Below are positions 17,531 to 25,634 of a stretch of DNA of 64,000 nt, one piece after another; the stretch's first letter is position 1; each line of letters begins with the position of its first letter. Location: positions 1,116,001 to 1,180,000 of the forward strand of contig NZ_CP109430.1 of assembly GCF_036250735.1 (NCBI RefSeq), read 5' to 3'. The notes under the pieces were generated by a model, which saw nothing but the letters and a program-made list of their open reading frames with translations, made no database searches and had not been told where the DNA came from. The translations under genes and the position numbers were made by a program. The DNA comes from Streptosporangium sp. NBC_01495 (GTDB lineage: Bacteria > Actinomycetota > Actinomycetes > Streptosporangiales > Streptosporangiaceae).

Positions 17531-17599
17531 TCCGTGCCGTGTACGGGCCCTCGGATCCGGGCCGGTAAAGGCAGCTGTCGTGCGGGTCTGAGCTGATCC
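17511..17599 (+). repeat. 23-bp direct repeat duplicating the cysteine desulfurase stop region
   Basis: GTCGTGCGGGTCTGAGCTGATCC occurs at 17511-17533, spanning the last codons and stop of the cysteine desulfurase gene, and identically at 17577-17599. The two starts are 66 bp apart. The second copy is non-coding and marks a small local duplication at the gene's 3' end. The rest of the 198-bp gap to mnmA shows nothing clear. Confidence 0.8.
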
Positions 17600-17728
17600 C
17601 GTACGGTGCGGGCTCGTTCCTTCCGGTCTCCCGGCCCTCGCCTGGGGCCTTCCGTGCGAGCCGGCGGGCGGTTCCGGGGCCTCCCGGCCCGCCGGGGTGG
17701 GCGCCGGCGCGGGTACGCTCAAGGGGTT

Positions 17729-18799
17729 ATGAGTCTTCGTGTGCTTGCCGCCATGTCCGGTGGCGTCGACTCCGCAGTGGCGGCCGCCCGCATCGCCGAG
17801 GCGGGCCATGACGTCACCGGTGTCCACCTCGCCCTCTCCGCCAACCCCCAGTCCTATCGGACCGGCGCCCGCGGGTGCTGCACGATCGAGGACTCGCGAG
17901 ACGCCCGCAGGGCCGCCGACGTGATCGGCATCCCCTTCTACATATGGGACATGGCCGAGCGGTTCCACCGCGACGTGGTCGAGGACTTCGTCAGCGAGTA
18001 CGCCGCCGGCCGCACGCCCAACCCGTGCCTGCGCTGCAACGAGAAGATCAAGTTCGAGGCGGTGCTCGACCGGGCCCTCGCGCTGGGCTTCGACGCGGTG
18101 GCCACCGGGCACCACGCGCGGGTCGCGGACGGCGTCCTGAGCCGCAGCCCCGACCAGGGCAAGGACCAGTCGTACGTCCTGGGCGTGCTCACCAGGGAGC
18201 AGCTCGGTCACGCGATCTTCCCGCTGGGCGACTCCACCAAGGCGCAGGTCCGCGAGGAGGCCGCGCGGCGCGGCCTCCTGGTGGCCGACAAGCCCGACAG
18301 CCACGACATCTGCTTCATCGCCGACGGCGACACCCGGGGCTTCCTCGCCGACCGCCTCGGCGCGTCGCGGGGCTCGATCGTCGACGAGTCCGGCGAGGTC
18401 GTGGGCGACCACGAGGGCGCCTACGGCTTCACGATCGGCCAGCGCAAGGGCCTGCGCATCGACCGCCCGGCCCCCGACGGCCGCCCCCGCTACGTGCTGT
18501 CCATCGAGCCGGTCTCCAACACGGTCACCGTCGGCCCTCGCTCGTCCCTCCAGGTCACGACCATCGTCGCGGAGCGGCCGGTCTGGAACGGCCCGGTGGA
18601 CGAGCCGCGCGAGCCGCTGGCCTGCACGGTCCAGCTCCGCGCCCACGGCGAGGTGTACGGCTGCCGAGCCCAGCTCTCCGGCGGGGAGGTCCACATCACG
18701 CTGGACAGCCCGGCCACCGGGGTCGCGGCGGGGCAGGCGGCCGTGCTCTATCTCGGCGACACCGTGATCGGCTCGGCCACCATCGCCTCGGCCTCCTGA
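17729..18799 (+). CDS. mnmA: tRNA-specific 2-thiouridylase MnmA
   Basis: A 356-residue enzyme that adenylates and thiolates U34 of Lys, Glu and Gln tRNAs in the cytoplasm. The PP-loop is [14 protein letters not shown] at residues 7-20. The catalytic cysteines are C100 in [13 protein letters not shown], with C103 beside it, and C195 in [15 protein letters not shown]. Further family marks are [16 protein letters not shown] and the C-terminal beta-barrel ([13 protein letters not shown]). The ATG at 17729 follows AAGGGG. It pairs with the upstream cysteine desulfurase as sulfur donor. A terminator hairpin follows, after which the type VII locus begins on the opposite strand. Confidence 0.97.
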   Translation: MSLRVLAAMSGGVDSAVAAARIAEAGHDVTGVHLALSANPQSYRTGARGCCTIEDSRDARRAADVIGIPFYIWDMAERFHRDVVEDFVSEYAAGRTPNPCLRCNEKIKFEAVLDRALALGFDAVATGHHARVADGVLSRSPDQGKDQSYVLGVLTREQLGHAIFPLGDSTKAQVREEAARRGLLVADKPDSHDICFIADGDTRGFLADRLGASRGSIVDESGEVVGDHEGAYGFTIGQRKGLRIDRPAPDGRPRYVLSIEPVSNTVTVGPRSSLQVTTIVAERPVWNGPVDEPREPLACTVQLRAHGEVYGCRAQLSGGEVHITLDSPATGVAAGQAAVLYLGDTVIGSATIASAS

Positions 18800-18811
18800 G
18801 CCCGCCCGTGC

Positions 18812-18835
18812 CGGGCCTCCGGTCGGGGAGGCCCG
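18812..18835. terminator. Bidirectional hairpin between mnmA and the MBL-fold gene
   Basis: CGGGCCTCC (18812-18820) pairs with GGAGGCCCG (18827-18835) around a 6-nt loop, in the 42-bp gap between convergent stop codons. Confidence 0.65.
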
Positions 18836-18841
18836 TCCCGG

Positions 18842-19483
18842 CTACGGCAGGGTGACCGACTCGCCGGGCTTGAGGCGGCGCATGTCGGCCCGCTGGCTGT
18901 CCGACTCCATCCGCAGCCACGTGTCGACGAGGCCGAGCCCGATGTCGTTGAGCAGGCCGTCGTGGGTGGAGAAGGCGCGGGCCGGGCGGACCAGGCGGAG
19001 ATACTCGACCATCTCCGAGGCTTTCATCCACGGCGCGTTGGTCGGCACCAGGAGAGTGGGGACCTCGACGCCCGGCGGGGTGAACGCGTCGCCCGGGTAG
19101 AAGACCTCCTCCTCCACCAGGAAGCCGATGTTGCGTACGATCGGCAGGTCCGGGTGGTTGGGGGCGTGCCACTCGCCGACGACCTTCACCCCGAAACCGG
19201 CCGTGTCGAAGGCGTCGCCGTGTCGTACCACCTGGATCTTGGCGGGGAAGTCGGTGAGCGTGGCGGCCACGCCCTCGTTGGTCCAGACCTCCAGGGACGG
19301 GTCGGCCTCGGCCGCCCGGCGCAGCCGGTCGGGGTCCACGTGGTCGAAGTGCTCGTGGGTGATGAGCACGGCTCGCGCCCCGTCGAGCACGGACTCCCCG
19401 CTGAAGGCGCCCGGGTCGATCACGAGGACGGAGTCGTCCTTCTCCAGACGGACACACGCGTGCCCGAATTTCGTGAGTCTCAT
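18842..19483 (-). CDS. MBL-fold metallo-hydrolase (UlaG-like)
   Basis: A 213-residue metallo-beta-lactamase-fold protein. The zinc motif HEHFDHVDPDRL (HxHxDH type) lies near residue 43. An Asp in YPGDAFTPPG near residue 120 and a final His in AFSTHDGLLND complete the pattern. The N-terminal KFGHACVRLEKDDSVLVIDP is typical of small UlaG-like lactonase/hydrolase relatives found across actinobacteria. The substrate is unknown. It is convergent with mnmA, and its ATG at 19483 faces away from it. It lies 57 bp downstream of the WXG-transglycosylase stop on the same strand but looks unrelated to secretion. Confidence 0.8.
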   Translation of the reverse strand: MRLTKFGHACVRLEKDDSVLVIDPGAFSGESVLDGARAVLITHEHFDHVDPDRLRRAAEADPSLEVWTNEGVAATLTDFPAKIQVVRHGDAFDTAGFGVKVVGEWHAPNHPDLPIVRNIGFLVEEEVFYPGDAFTPPGVEVPTLLVPTNAPWMKASEMVEYLRLVRPARAFSTHDGLLNDIGLGLVDTWLRMESDSQRADMRRLKPGESVTLP

Positions 19484-19540
19484 CCCTTCACTTTATGGGC
19501 GCACCGGCTCATGATCCGGTGGGGGTGGCGCCGTCGCGGG

Positions 19541-20659
19541 TCAGTACGGCTTGTAGCCGCCGCCGCCGCTGATGGACGCGAGGCCGGGGTGGCCGTCCAG
19601 GGAGTCGTACCGGCTGATGGTGTAGCGGACACCGGCCATGATGTTGTGCACCGGGTTCCAGATGTCGCCGTAGCCGGGCTGCTTGTGCGCCTGGAACGTG
19701 GGGTCGATCGTCTGCATGAGCCCCTTGGACGGGATGCCGGCGGCGGCGTTGGAGTCCCAGTTGTTGATCGCCTGCGGGTTGCCGCCCGACTCGTGGAAGA
19801 TGATCGTCCAGATCTTGTCGATGGTGGCCTGGTCGTTCGGGTTCACGGCCACGCCGTTGTCCCGCAGGATCGTGAGCGCCTCCTTGATCCACTCCACGAC
19901 CTCCTGCTTCGGCGCGGGGGCACCGCCTCCGCCGCCTCCGCCGCCCGACGACGTGCCGCCGTGCCCGCCGGAGGTGTTCCCGCCCTCCGCGCCGTATCCG
20001 CCGGAGCTGGAGGCGGGGTCGTCGGATCCACCCCGGGGCCGGTAGTCGGGGGCACGCTCCCAACCGGAGGTGGGGATGGAGTCGTCGCTGCCCGGCGCCT
20101 TGATGTGGGCGAAGTAGGCCAGCTCGTCTTTCTTGTACCGCTCAAGAGCGGTCACGGCCTGGTTCAGGGCGGTGTTCGCGGGCTCGATCGCGGCGCCGGC
20201 GCTGGAGATGGCCGTGTCCACCCACGGCGCGAAGTCCCCGCTGAGATCGCTCTCCTTCCTGTCGGGGTTGTTCCTGCGATGGGTCTCCACCCGGGTGAGG
20301 AGGTTGCCGCAGATGCCGTTGATCTTTGAACTCGCCTCCTCCAGCTTCGAGGCGACCGCGTCGAGGAGGTTCGCACAGTTCGCCAGCGCGTCGTGAAACC
20401 CGTCGCCGGCCTTGCCGTAGGTCCGTATGTAGTCCCTGAAGGCGTCCGCGGACTCGCCCTGCCAGGCGTCGTCCACGTTGGTCGCCGTGGTGTTCAGGTC
20501 GGCCATGAGCCCGACCGTCTTGCCCGCCGTCCCGCGCCAGCGGGTCGCGACCGCGCGGATCGCCGCCGGGGCGCCCGAGGCCTTGTCGCTGAGTGCGGCG
20601 AGCTCGCCGCCGCGGGGCAGCGCCTGAAGGGAACCTGCGAGATCGTCGGGGGTGGCCAT
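19541..20659 (-). CDS. WXG100-like/lytic transglycosylase (SLT) fusion, likely type VII substrate
   Basis: A 372-residue protein with two parts. Residues 1-200 are helical, with a WxG turn (DDAWQGESADAFRDYI near residue 62) as in WXG100/LXG heads. After a Gly/Ser-rich linker (about 215-250) a C-terminal SLT domain follows: TIDKIWTIIFHESGGNPQAI contains the catalytic Glu, and SKGLMQTIDPTFQAH and NPVHNIMAGVRYTISRY are standard. It has no Sec signal, so export through the neighbouring ESX machine is likely, after which it would cut peptidoglycan. Its ATG overlaps the upstream stop (TGATG on the minus strand at 20657-20661). A role in opening the wall for secretion is inferred. Confidence 0.82.
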   Translation of the reverse strand: MATPDDLAGSLQALPRGGELAALSDKASGAPAAIRAVATRWRGTAGKTVGLMADLNTTATNVDDAWQGESADAFRDYIRTYGKAGDGFHDALANCANLLDAVASKLEEASSKINGICGNLLTRVETHRRNNPDRKESDLSGDFAPWVDTAISSAGAAIEPANTALNQAVTALERYKKDELAYFAHIKAPGSDDSIPTSGWERAPDYRPRGGSDDPASSSGGYGAEGGNTSGGHGGTSSGGGGGGGGAPAPKQEVVEWIKEALTILRDNGVAVNPNDQATIDKIWTIIFHESGGNPQAINNWDSNAAAGIPSKGLMQTIDPTFQAHKQPGYGDIWNPVHNIMAGVRYTISRYDSLDGHPGLASISGGGGYKPY

Positions 20660-20958
20660 CAGCGGCCTCCTGGCCGGCTGGCGTCATCCGCGCCGCGGAC
20701 GTTGTCCTGCACCCCGCTCATGGCGCGCTCGACGCCCTTGAGCTTCTCCGTGACCTGCCGGAGCTCGTCGTCGATCAGCTTCTCAAGGTCGTCGACGAGA
20801 CCGGCCAGCGCGGCGGAGCCGGTCAGCTTCCCGTAGTCGGAGGTGTTGGACGGCGAGGCGGGGTGATTGTCGCCGACCTCGTCGCGCACCTCGTTAGCCA
20901 GTTTCCCCACGTCCTTGCGGCACTGCTCAAGCGCCTGAAAGTGAAGGTCGATTCCCAT
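20659..20958 (-). CDS. WXG100-like small helical protein
   Basis: A 99-residue helical protein (MGIDLHFQALEQCRKDVGKL ..., then GLVDDLEKLIDDELRQVTEK). It has the length and two-helix layout of type VII small substrates but no Trp in the WxG turn and no YxxxD/E tail. It is coupled to the WXG-transglycosylase gene by a 1-nt TGATG overlap and may be its secretion partner or chaperone, as EsxA-EsxB partners are. The ribosome site is a GGGGACGG-like stretch just upstream. The assignment rests mainly on size, helicity and position. Confidence 0.65.
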   Translation of the reverse strand: MGIDLHFQALEQCRKDVGKLANEVRDEVGDNHPASPSNTSDYGKLTGSAALAGLVDDLEKLIDDELRQVTEKLKGVERAMSGVQDNVRGADDASRPGGR

Positions 20959-21044
20959 CCGGCCGTCCCCTCTCCGGTCATCGCCGCAGAGCCGATCAGG
21001 ACCGGCCGAAGCCGATCAAGATCGAGCATAGCGGACGGGTCCCG

Positions 21045-21356
21045 TCAGGAGGGGCCCGTGCCGTCGGCGCTCTGGTAGGTGAGATCGCTGGCTATCAGCC
21101 CGTTCCCGGCACCGGACAGGTCCTGGTGCAGCGTCGTCAGGATCTGGACGGTCTCTTTGAAGAAATTCATGTAGTCCTTGGCCAGCTCGTCCGACCCCTC
21201 GGGGACCAGGCCGAAGCAGGTCGAGGTGGGGGCGGCGTTGTCCATGAACGTCTCCAGGGGGGTTCTCAGGGACTCCCCGGCGGCCCGCAGGTCGGCCCCA
21301 TCCCTGATCAGCCCGCCGGGAACGTATCCGAATCCCTGCTGGTCCGCCTGGCCCAT
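21045..21356 (-). CDS. Small type VII substrate-like protein (EspC/WXG100-like) with YxxxD tail
   Basis: A 103-residue protein beginning MGQADQQGFGYVPGGLIRDG. A helical C-terminal half (DELAKDYMNFFKETVQILTT) is followed by DLTYQSADGTG, which contains the YxxxD signal used by ESX substrates. There is no WxG. The ATG at 21356 is chosen because GGGGAGAT lies directly upstream. A TTG six codons earlier, at 21374, would include that site in the coding region. It lies between eccC and the WXG-transglycosylase pair on the same strand, probably in one transcript. Confidence 0.7.
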   Translation of the reverse strand: MGQADQQGFGYVPGGLIRDGADLRAAGESLRTPLETFMDNAAPTSTCFGLVPEGSDELAKDYMNFFKETVQILTTLHQDLSGAGNGLIASDLTYQSADGTGPS

Positions 21357-21510
21357 GCCGATCTCCCCACGCAACCGGGCCGTGAGACTCGCGAGCGGGC
21401 TCAGGCTCCACGTAGACGACTTTTGATCAAGAGTTTACATACCTTTAACCTTTTTGTACCTACCTGGATGACTTTTCGGTGGGACTTCCCGTTCGCGACG
21501 GGTGCCCCGG
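21357..21510 (-). promoter_or_regulatory. AT-rich gap between eccC and the substrate genes
   Basis: This 154-bp gap contains a markedly AT-rich block at about 21420-21480 (TTTTGATCAAGAGTTTACAT and neighbours on the plus strand), unlike its surroundings. It probably holds a separate minus-strand promoter for the three substrate genes, though I cannot fix -35 and -10 boxes. Confidence 0.4.
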
Positions 21511-24500
21511 TTACATGTCCGGGGGCGGCAGGAAGGCGGTCTGGACGAGGCGGGTGCCGGACTTCCGCTCGACGTAGTACCCCCGGCCCGGCGGGAGCGG
21601 GTGGGCGCGCACGTTGCCGAACAGGGCCCCCTCGTCCTTGTTGCCGGAGAGGATGACGGCGGGGCTGGCCATGTCCTTGACCCGCTGGATGACCGGGTCG
21701 AACATCGCCCGCCCTATGCCGCCCATCGCGCGTGACATGACCAGGTGCAACCCGATGTCGCGGGCCTGCGGCAGCAGCTCCGCCAGCGGCAGCAGCGGGT
21801 TCGACGAGGTCGCGACGAGGTCGTAGTCCTCGACGACGATGTAGAGGTCGCAGCCCTGCCACCAGTTCCTGGCCCGGAGCTGGTCGGGGGTGAGATTGGC
21901 CGGAGGCAGCCGTTTGAGCAGCGCGCTCCGCGCGTCGTTGACCAGTTCGAGGGCGGCCTTGCCGGAGGCGGCGTAGCCGATGCGGTGCTCGGTGGCGGCG
22001 GAGTCCAGCAGCGACCGCCGGTAGTCGATAACGATCATCATGGCCTCCTGCGGGGTACGCCGGGCGACCAGGCCCTCGGTGACGAGCCGCAGCAGGTTGG
22101 ACTTCCCACTCTCGGTGTCGCCCACCACGATGAGGTGTGGGTCCGTCTCGAAATCGAGCAGGACGGGCGCCAAGGCGGCCTCGTCGATGCCGATCGGGAT
22201 CCGCCCCGCCCCGGTCTCCGCGATGCCGGGCAGCGTCTCGATCGCCAGTACCGGCGGCAGCAGCCGTACGGCCCGTGCGGAGGGACCCTTCCAGGCGTCC
22301 TTGACGGCCGAGACGAGCGCGCGTACCCCCGTGGACAGGTCCTCGGGGTCCTGGACGCCGTCGATGCGGGGAAGCGCGGCCAGGAAGTGCAGGCCCTCCT
22401 TGGTGAGCCCGCGTCCAGGCACGCCCTCCGGCACGGCCAGCGACGCCTTCCTGTTGACCTCGGACTCGTAGGCGTCGCCGAGCTTGAGCTCCACCCGGTT
22501 GCCGAACAGGTCGCGGATGCCCGGCCGGAACTCCGACCACTTCTTGGTCGCGGCCACCACGTGGATGCCGTAGCCGAGGCCGCGCGCGGCCAGGTCGGTG
22601 ATCACAGGTTCGATCGTCTCGAACTCCTGCCGGACGGTCAGCCAGCCGTCGACCACGAGGAAGACGTCCCCCCAGCCGTCACCCTCGATCGTCCCCTCGG
22701 CGAGCCGCCGCCGGTAGGTGGCGATCGAGTCGATGCCCTGCGCGGTGAAGTCGCGTTCCCGCCGCTGGAGAAGGAGGGCGATCTCGGCGACCGTACGGCG
22801 GACCCGCTCACCGTCGAGGCGGCTGGCGATCCCGCCCACGTGGGGCAGCCCCTCCAGCGAGGCGAGCGAGCCGCCGCCGAAGTCCAGGCAGTAGAACTGC
22901 ACCTCGCGGGGCGTGTGGGTGAGCGCCATGCTGGTGATCAGCGTGCGCAGCACCGTGCTCTTGCCGCTCTGCGTGCCCCCGGCGACGCCGATGTGACCGG
23001 CGGCCCCGGCCAGGTCCAGCCAGAACGGGTCACTGCGCTGCTCGAACGGCTTGTCGATGACGCCCACGACGGCGTGCAGGCGGCCTCGGCCCGCCCATCC
23101 GGCCGTGGTGAGGCCGTGTTCCGGGGTGACCGACAGCGGCGGGAGCAGGTGGGCGACGGTCGGGGGCTCGCCCAGCGGGGGCAGCCAGATGCGGTGGGCC
23201 GGCGGGCCCTGGCCGTTCAGCCGGTTGACCATGATGTCCATCAGGCTGCTGTTCTCGCCCGAGGCCTGCTCCTGCGGTGCGGACTCCTCCACGATGGGAA
23301 CCGGGACGAACTCCGGGCCGTACTCCACCACCTGCCGGATCGTCACCCGTCCGTCCGGCGCCGCCGCGTGGCGCGGGTCCGCCTGGTAGGGGCCGGACAC
23401 GTAGGCGGCCTTGAAGCGGGTCATCCCGGTGGTCTCGAACTTGAGATAGGCGTTGCCCGGAGCGGACGGCAGCTCGTAGGCGTCGGCCACGCCCAGCACG
23501 ACCCGGCTCTCCATCGCCGAGAACGTACGCAGGCCCACCCGGTAGGACAGGTGCGTGTCCAGGCCGCGCAGCCGCCCCTCCTCCAGGCGCTGGGAGGCCA
23601 GCAGCAGGTGTACGCCCAGGGAGCGGCCGAGTCGCCCGATCATCACGAACAGCTCGATGAACTCGGACTTGGCCGCGAGCAGCTCGCTGAACTCGTCGAT
23701 GACGACGAACAGCGTGGGCATCGGCGTCAGGTTCACGCCCTGCTCGCGGGCGCGCTCGTAGTCGCGCAGCGAGGCGTAGTTCCCGGCGGCGCGCAGCAGT
23801 TCCTGACGGCGGACCATCTCGCCGTGCAGGGCGTCGTACATGCGGTCGACGAGGGGCAGCTCGTCTTCGAGGTTGGTGATGACCGCCGAGACGTGGGACA
23901 GGCCGTCGAGGCCGAGGAAGGTGGCGCCGCCCTTGAAGTCGACCAGGACGAAGTTCAGGATCTCTGAGGAGTGGGTGACCGCCAGGCCGAGCACCAGGGT
24001 GCGCAGCAGCTCGCTCTTGCCCGAGCCGGTCGCGCCGATGACCAGCCCGTGCGGCCCCATCCCGCCCTGGGCGGACTCCTTGATGTCCAGCTCGACCACC
24101 CGCCCGTCGGAGCCGAGGCCGATCGGCACCCGCAGCCGGTTGCGCCCGGCCCTGGGCCGCCACGTGGCCGCCGTGTCCAGGCGGGTCGGGTCGCCGACAC
24201 CGAGCAGGTCGGTCAGCGAGGTGTTCACCGAGAGCATGTCCTGCGTCTCCCCGCCCTTGGCGGTGGAGGCGCGCAGCGGCGCGAGCTGCCTGGCCAGCCC
24301 CTCGGTCCGGAGGAAGTCCAGCCGGTCGGGATCGCCGAGGCGGGTCGTGCTCTCCTTGCCGGTGTGGTCGATCTTGACCATGAAGAAGCCGTCGGGGCGG
24401 ACGTCCAGCCGCAGCGTGTTCTTCTCCTCGACCGGTGCCGCCGAGTCGGACAGGTCGATCACGGTGACGCCCTGGATGGCGTCGCCGCCCAGCTGGGAGT

Positions 24501-25482
24501 CGTGCGGCACGTGCCCGCCGTCGATGATCAGCACGTGGTACGGCAGGGCGCTCGATGCGGCGCCCGGACTGAACCGCGCCCGTTCCCTAAGCTCACCGCC
24601 GACCAGTTTGTCCAGCTCACCGAGGTCGCGGGTCATGAGCCTGACCGGTCCCGCGGCGTCACTCTCCTCGGGGTGCAGCGCGTGGGGCAGCCACTTGACC
24701 CAGTCCCACTGGGGCATCCACTCCTCGTCCGCGCACACCATGATCCGCATGTCGTCGGGGGAGTGGAACACCGCGATCTGAGCGATCATCGCGCGCACGA
24801 TCTCGTGGACGGACGCCGCGTCGCCGGTCAGCCTGATCCGCGCGAAGGAGTGCAGGGCCACGGCGATCGGCAGTTGGGACACGGTCGAGTGCGCCCGGAT
24901 GAACCGCCGCAGCGCGCCGGAGGACAGCGCGTCCAGGTCCTCGACGGGTTTGGAGTCGGGCGGGATGAGCTTGAGGGCGAGCTTCTGCACGCCGGTGCCG
25001 AGCCGCACGGTGGCGAAGTCGTCGTCGTTGGGGCGCCGTTCCCACAGGCGCTGGCCCATGGCGACCCACCACAGGGAGTCGGGGGCGGGGGCGCCCCATT
25101 CGAGGGCCTCCCGCTGCTGGGCCGCCGCCCGCCGTACCCGCTTGCGGATCTGGGAGAGATAGCGGAAGTAGTCGCGGCGCAGGCCGTTCAGCCGCTGCTT
25201 GCGCTCCCCGGCCTGGCGGCTGATCTGCCCGAGCGACATGCCCACCATGGAGACGGCGAACAGGCCGCTGGCCACGTACATGATCGGGTTGGTGTTTCCC
25301 CCGGCGGTGAACATCAGGCCCATCGCGGCGCCACCGGCCACCATCGGCAGGTAGGTGAGCACCGCGGCGAAACCCTGCGGCTCGACCTCGGGGATCTCCG
25401 GCGGAGACTCGAGCAGGACCTCGCCCCGGGGAGGTTTGGGCGGGGGACGGCGTTCGGGACGCCGTACGACGACGATGCTCAC
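21511..25482 (-). CDS. eccC: Type VII secretion ATPase EccC (single chain, three FtsK/SpoIIIE domains)
   Basis: A 1323-residue motor ATPase. Two hydrophobic segments lie near residues 30-85, then three FtsK/SpoIIIE domains. Walker A motifs are GATGSGKSELLRT (about 483), GGTQSGKSTVLRT (about 833) and GDTESGKSNLLRL (about 1119). Walker B-like strands are LFVVIDEFSEL, VFLVVDGW and LYIVVEDYDLV. EccC drives substrate export through the EccB-D membrane complex and reads the substrate C-terminal signal with its last ATPase domain. Mycobacterial ESX-1 splits this protein into Ca and Cb; here it is fused. I prefer the GTG at 25482, 10 nt after AGGAGGG, over a GTG at 25509 without a site. It is divergent from eccD. 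Confidence 0.96.
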   Translation of the reverse strand: MSIVVVRRPERRPPPKPPRGEVLLESPPEIPEVEPQGFAAVLTYLPMVAGGAAMGLMFTAGGNTNPIMYVASGLFAVSMVGMSLGQISRQAGERKQRLNGLRRDYFRYLSQIRKRVRRAAAQQREALEWGAPAPDSLWWVAMGQRLWERRPNDDDFATVRLGTGVQKLALKLIPPDSKPVEDLDALSSGALRRFIRAHSTVSQLPIAVALHSFARIRLTGDAASVHEIVRAMIAQIAVFHSPDDMRIMVCADEEWMPQWDWVKWLPHALHPEESDAAGPVRLMTRDLGELDKLVGGELRERARFSPGAASSALPYHVLIIDGGHVPHDSQLGGDAIQGVTVIDLSDSAAPVEEKNTLRLDVRPDGFFMVKIDHTGKESTTRLGDPDRLDFLRTEGLARQLAPLRASTAKGGETQDMLSVNTSLTDLLGVGDPTRLDTAATWRPRAGRNRLRVPIGLGSDGRVVELDIKESAQGGMGPHGLVIGATGSGKSELLRTLVLGLAVTHSSEILNFVLVDFKGGATFLGLDGLSHVSAVITNLEDELPLVDRMYDALHGEMVRRQELLRAAGNYASLRDYERAREQGVNLTPMPTLFVVIDEFSELLAAKSEFIELFVMIGRLGRSLGVHLLLASQRLEEGRLRGLDTHLSYRVGLRTFSAMESRVVLGVADAYELPSAPGNAYLKFETTGMTRFKAAYVSGPYQADPRHAAAPDGRVTIRQVVEYGPEFVPVPIVEESAPQEQASGENSSLMDIMVNRLNGQGPPAHRIWLPPLGEPPTVAHLLPPLSVTPEHGLTTAGWAGRGRLHAVVGVIDKPFEQRSDPFWLDLAGAAGHIGVAGGTQSGKSTVLRTLITSMALTHTPREVQFYCLDFGGGSLASLEGLPHVGGIASRLDGERVRRTVAEIALLLQRRERDFTAQGIDSIATYRRRLAEGTIEGDGWGDVFLVVDGWLTVRQEFETIEPVITDLAARGLGYGIHVVAATKKWSEFRPGIRDLFGNRVELKLGDAYESEVNRKASLAVPEGVPGRGLTKEGLHFLAALPRIDGVQDPEDLSTGVRALVSAVKDAWKGPSARAVRLLPPVLAIETLPGIAETGAGRIPIGIDEAALAPVLLDFETDPHLIVVGDTESGKSNLLRLVTEGLVARRTPQEAMMIVIDYRRSLLDSAATEHRIGYAASGKAALELVNDARSALLKRLPPANLTPDQLRARNWWQGCDLYIVVEDYDLVATSSNPLLPLAELLPQARDIGLHLVMSRAMGGIGRAMFDPVIQRVKDMASPAVILSGNKDEGALFGNVRAHPLPPGRGYYVERKSGTRLVQTAFLPPPDM

Positions 25483-25634
25483 CCTGGGGTCACCCTCCTG
25501 GCCCTTCACCCGGGTCCGCGCTCACGCATGTTCGTGCGCGGCCCCCGCGTATGATCCGTTCTCGCCCGCTACCGTATCCGGCATATCCGTGACGTATGCG
25601 ACGTCAGACATCCGTGGTGAGACGGAGGACAACC
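25483..25634. promoter_or_regulatory. Divergent eccC/eccD control region
   Basis: The 152-bp spacer between the divergent eccC and eccD starts holds TATGAT at 25550-25555, a possible -10 box for eccD. It also holds GACGT(N4)GACGTC near 25590-25605, a partial palindrome that could bind a shared regulator. Ribosome sites for both genes lie at its ends. Box assignments are tentative. Confidence 0.4.
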
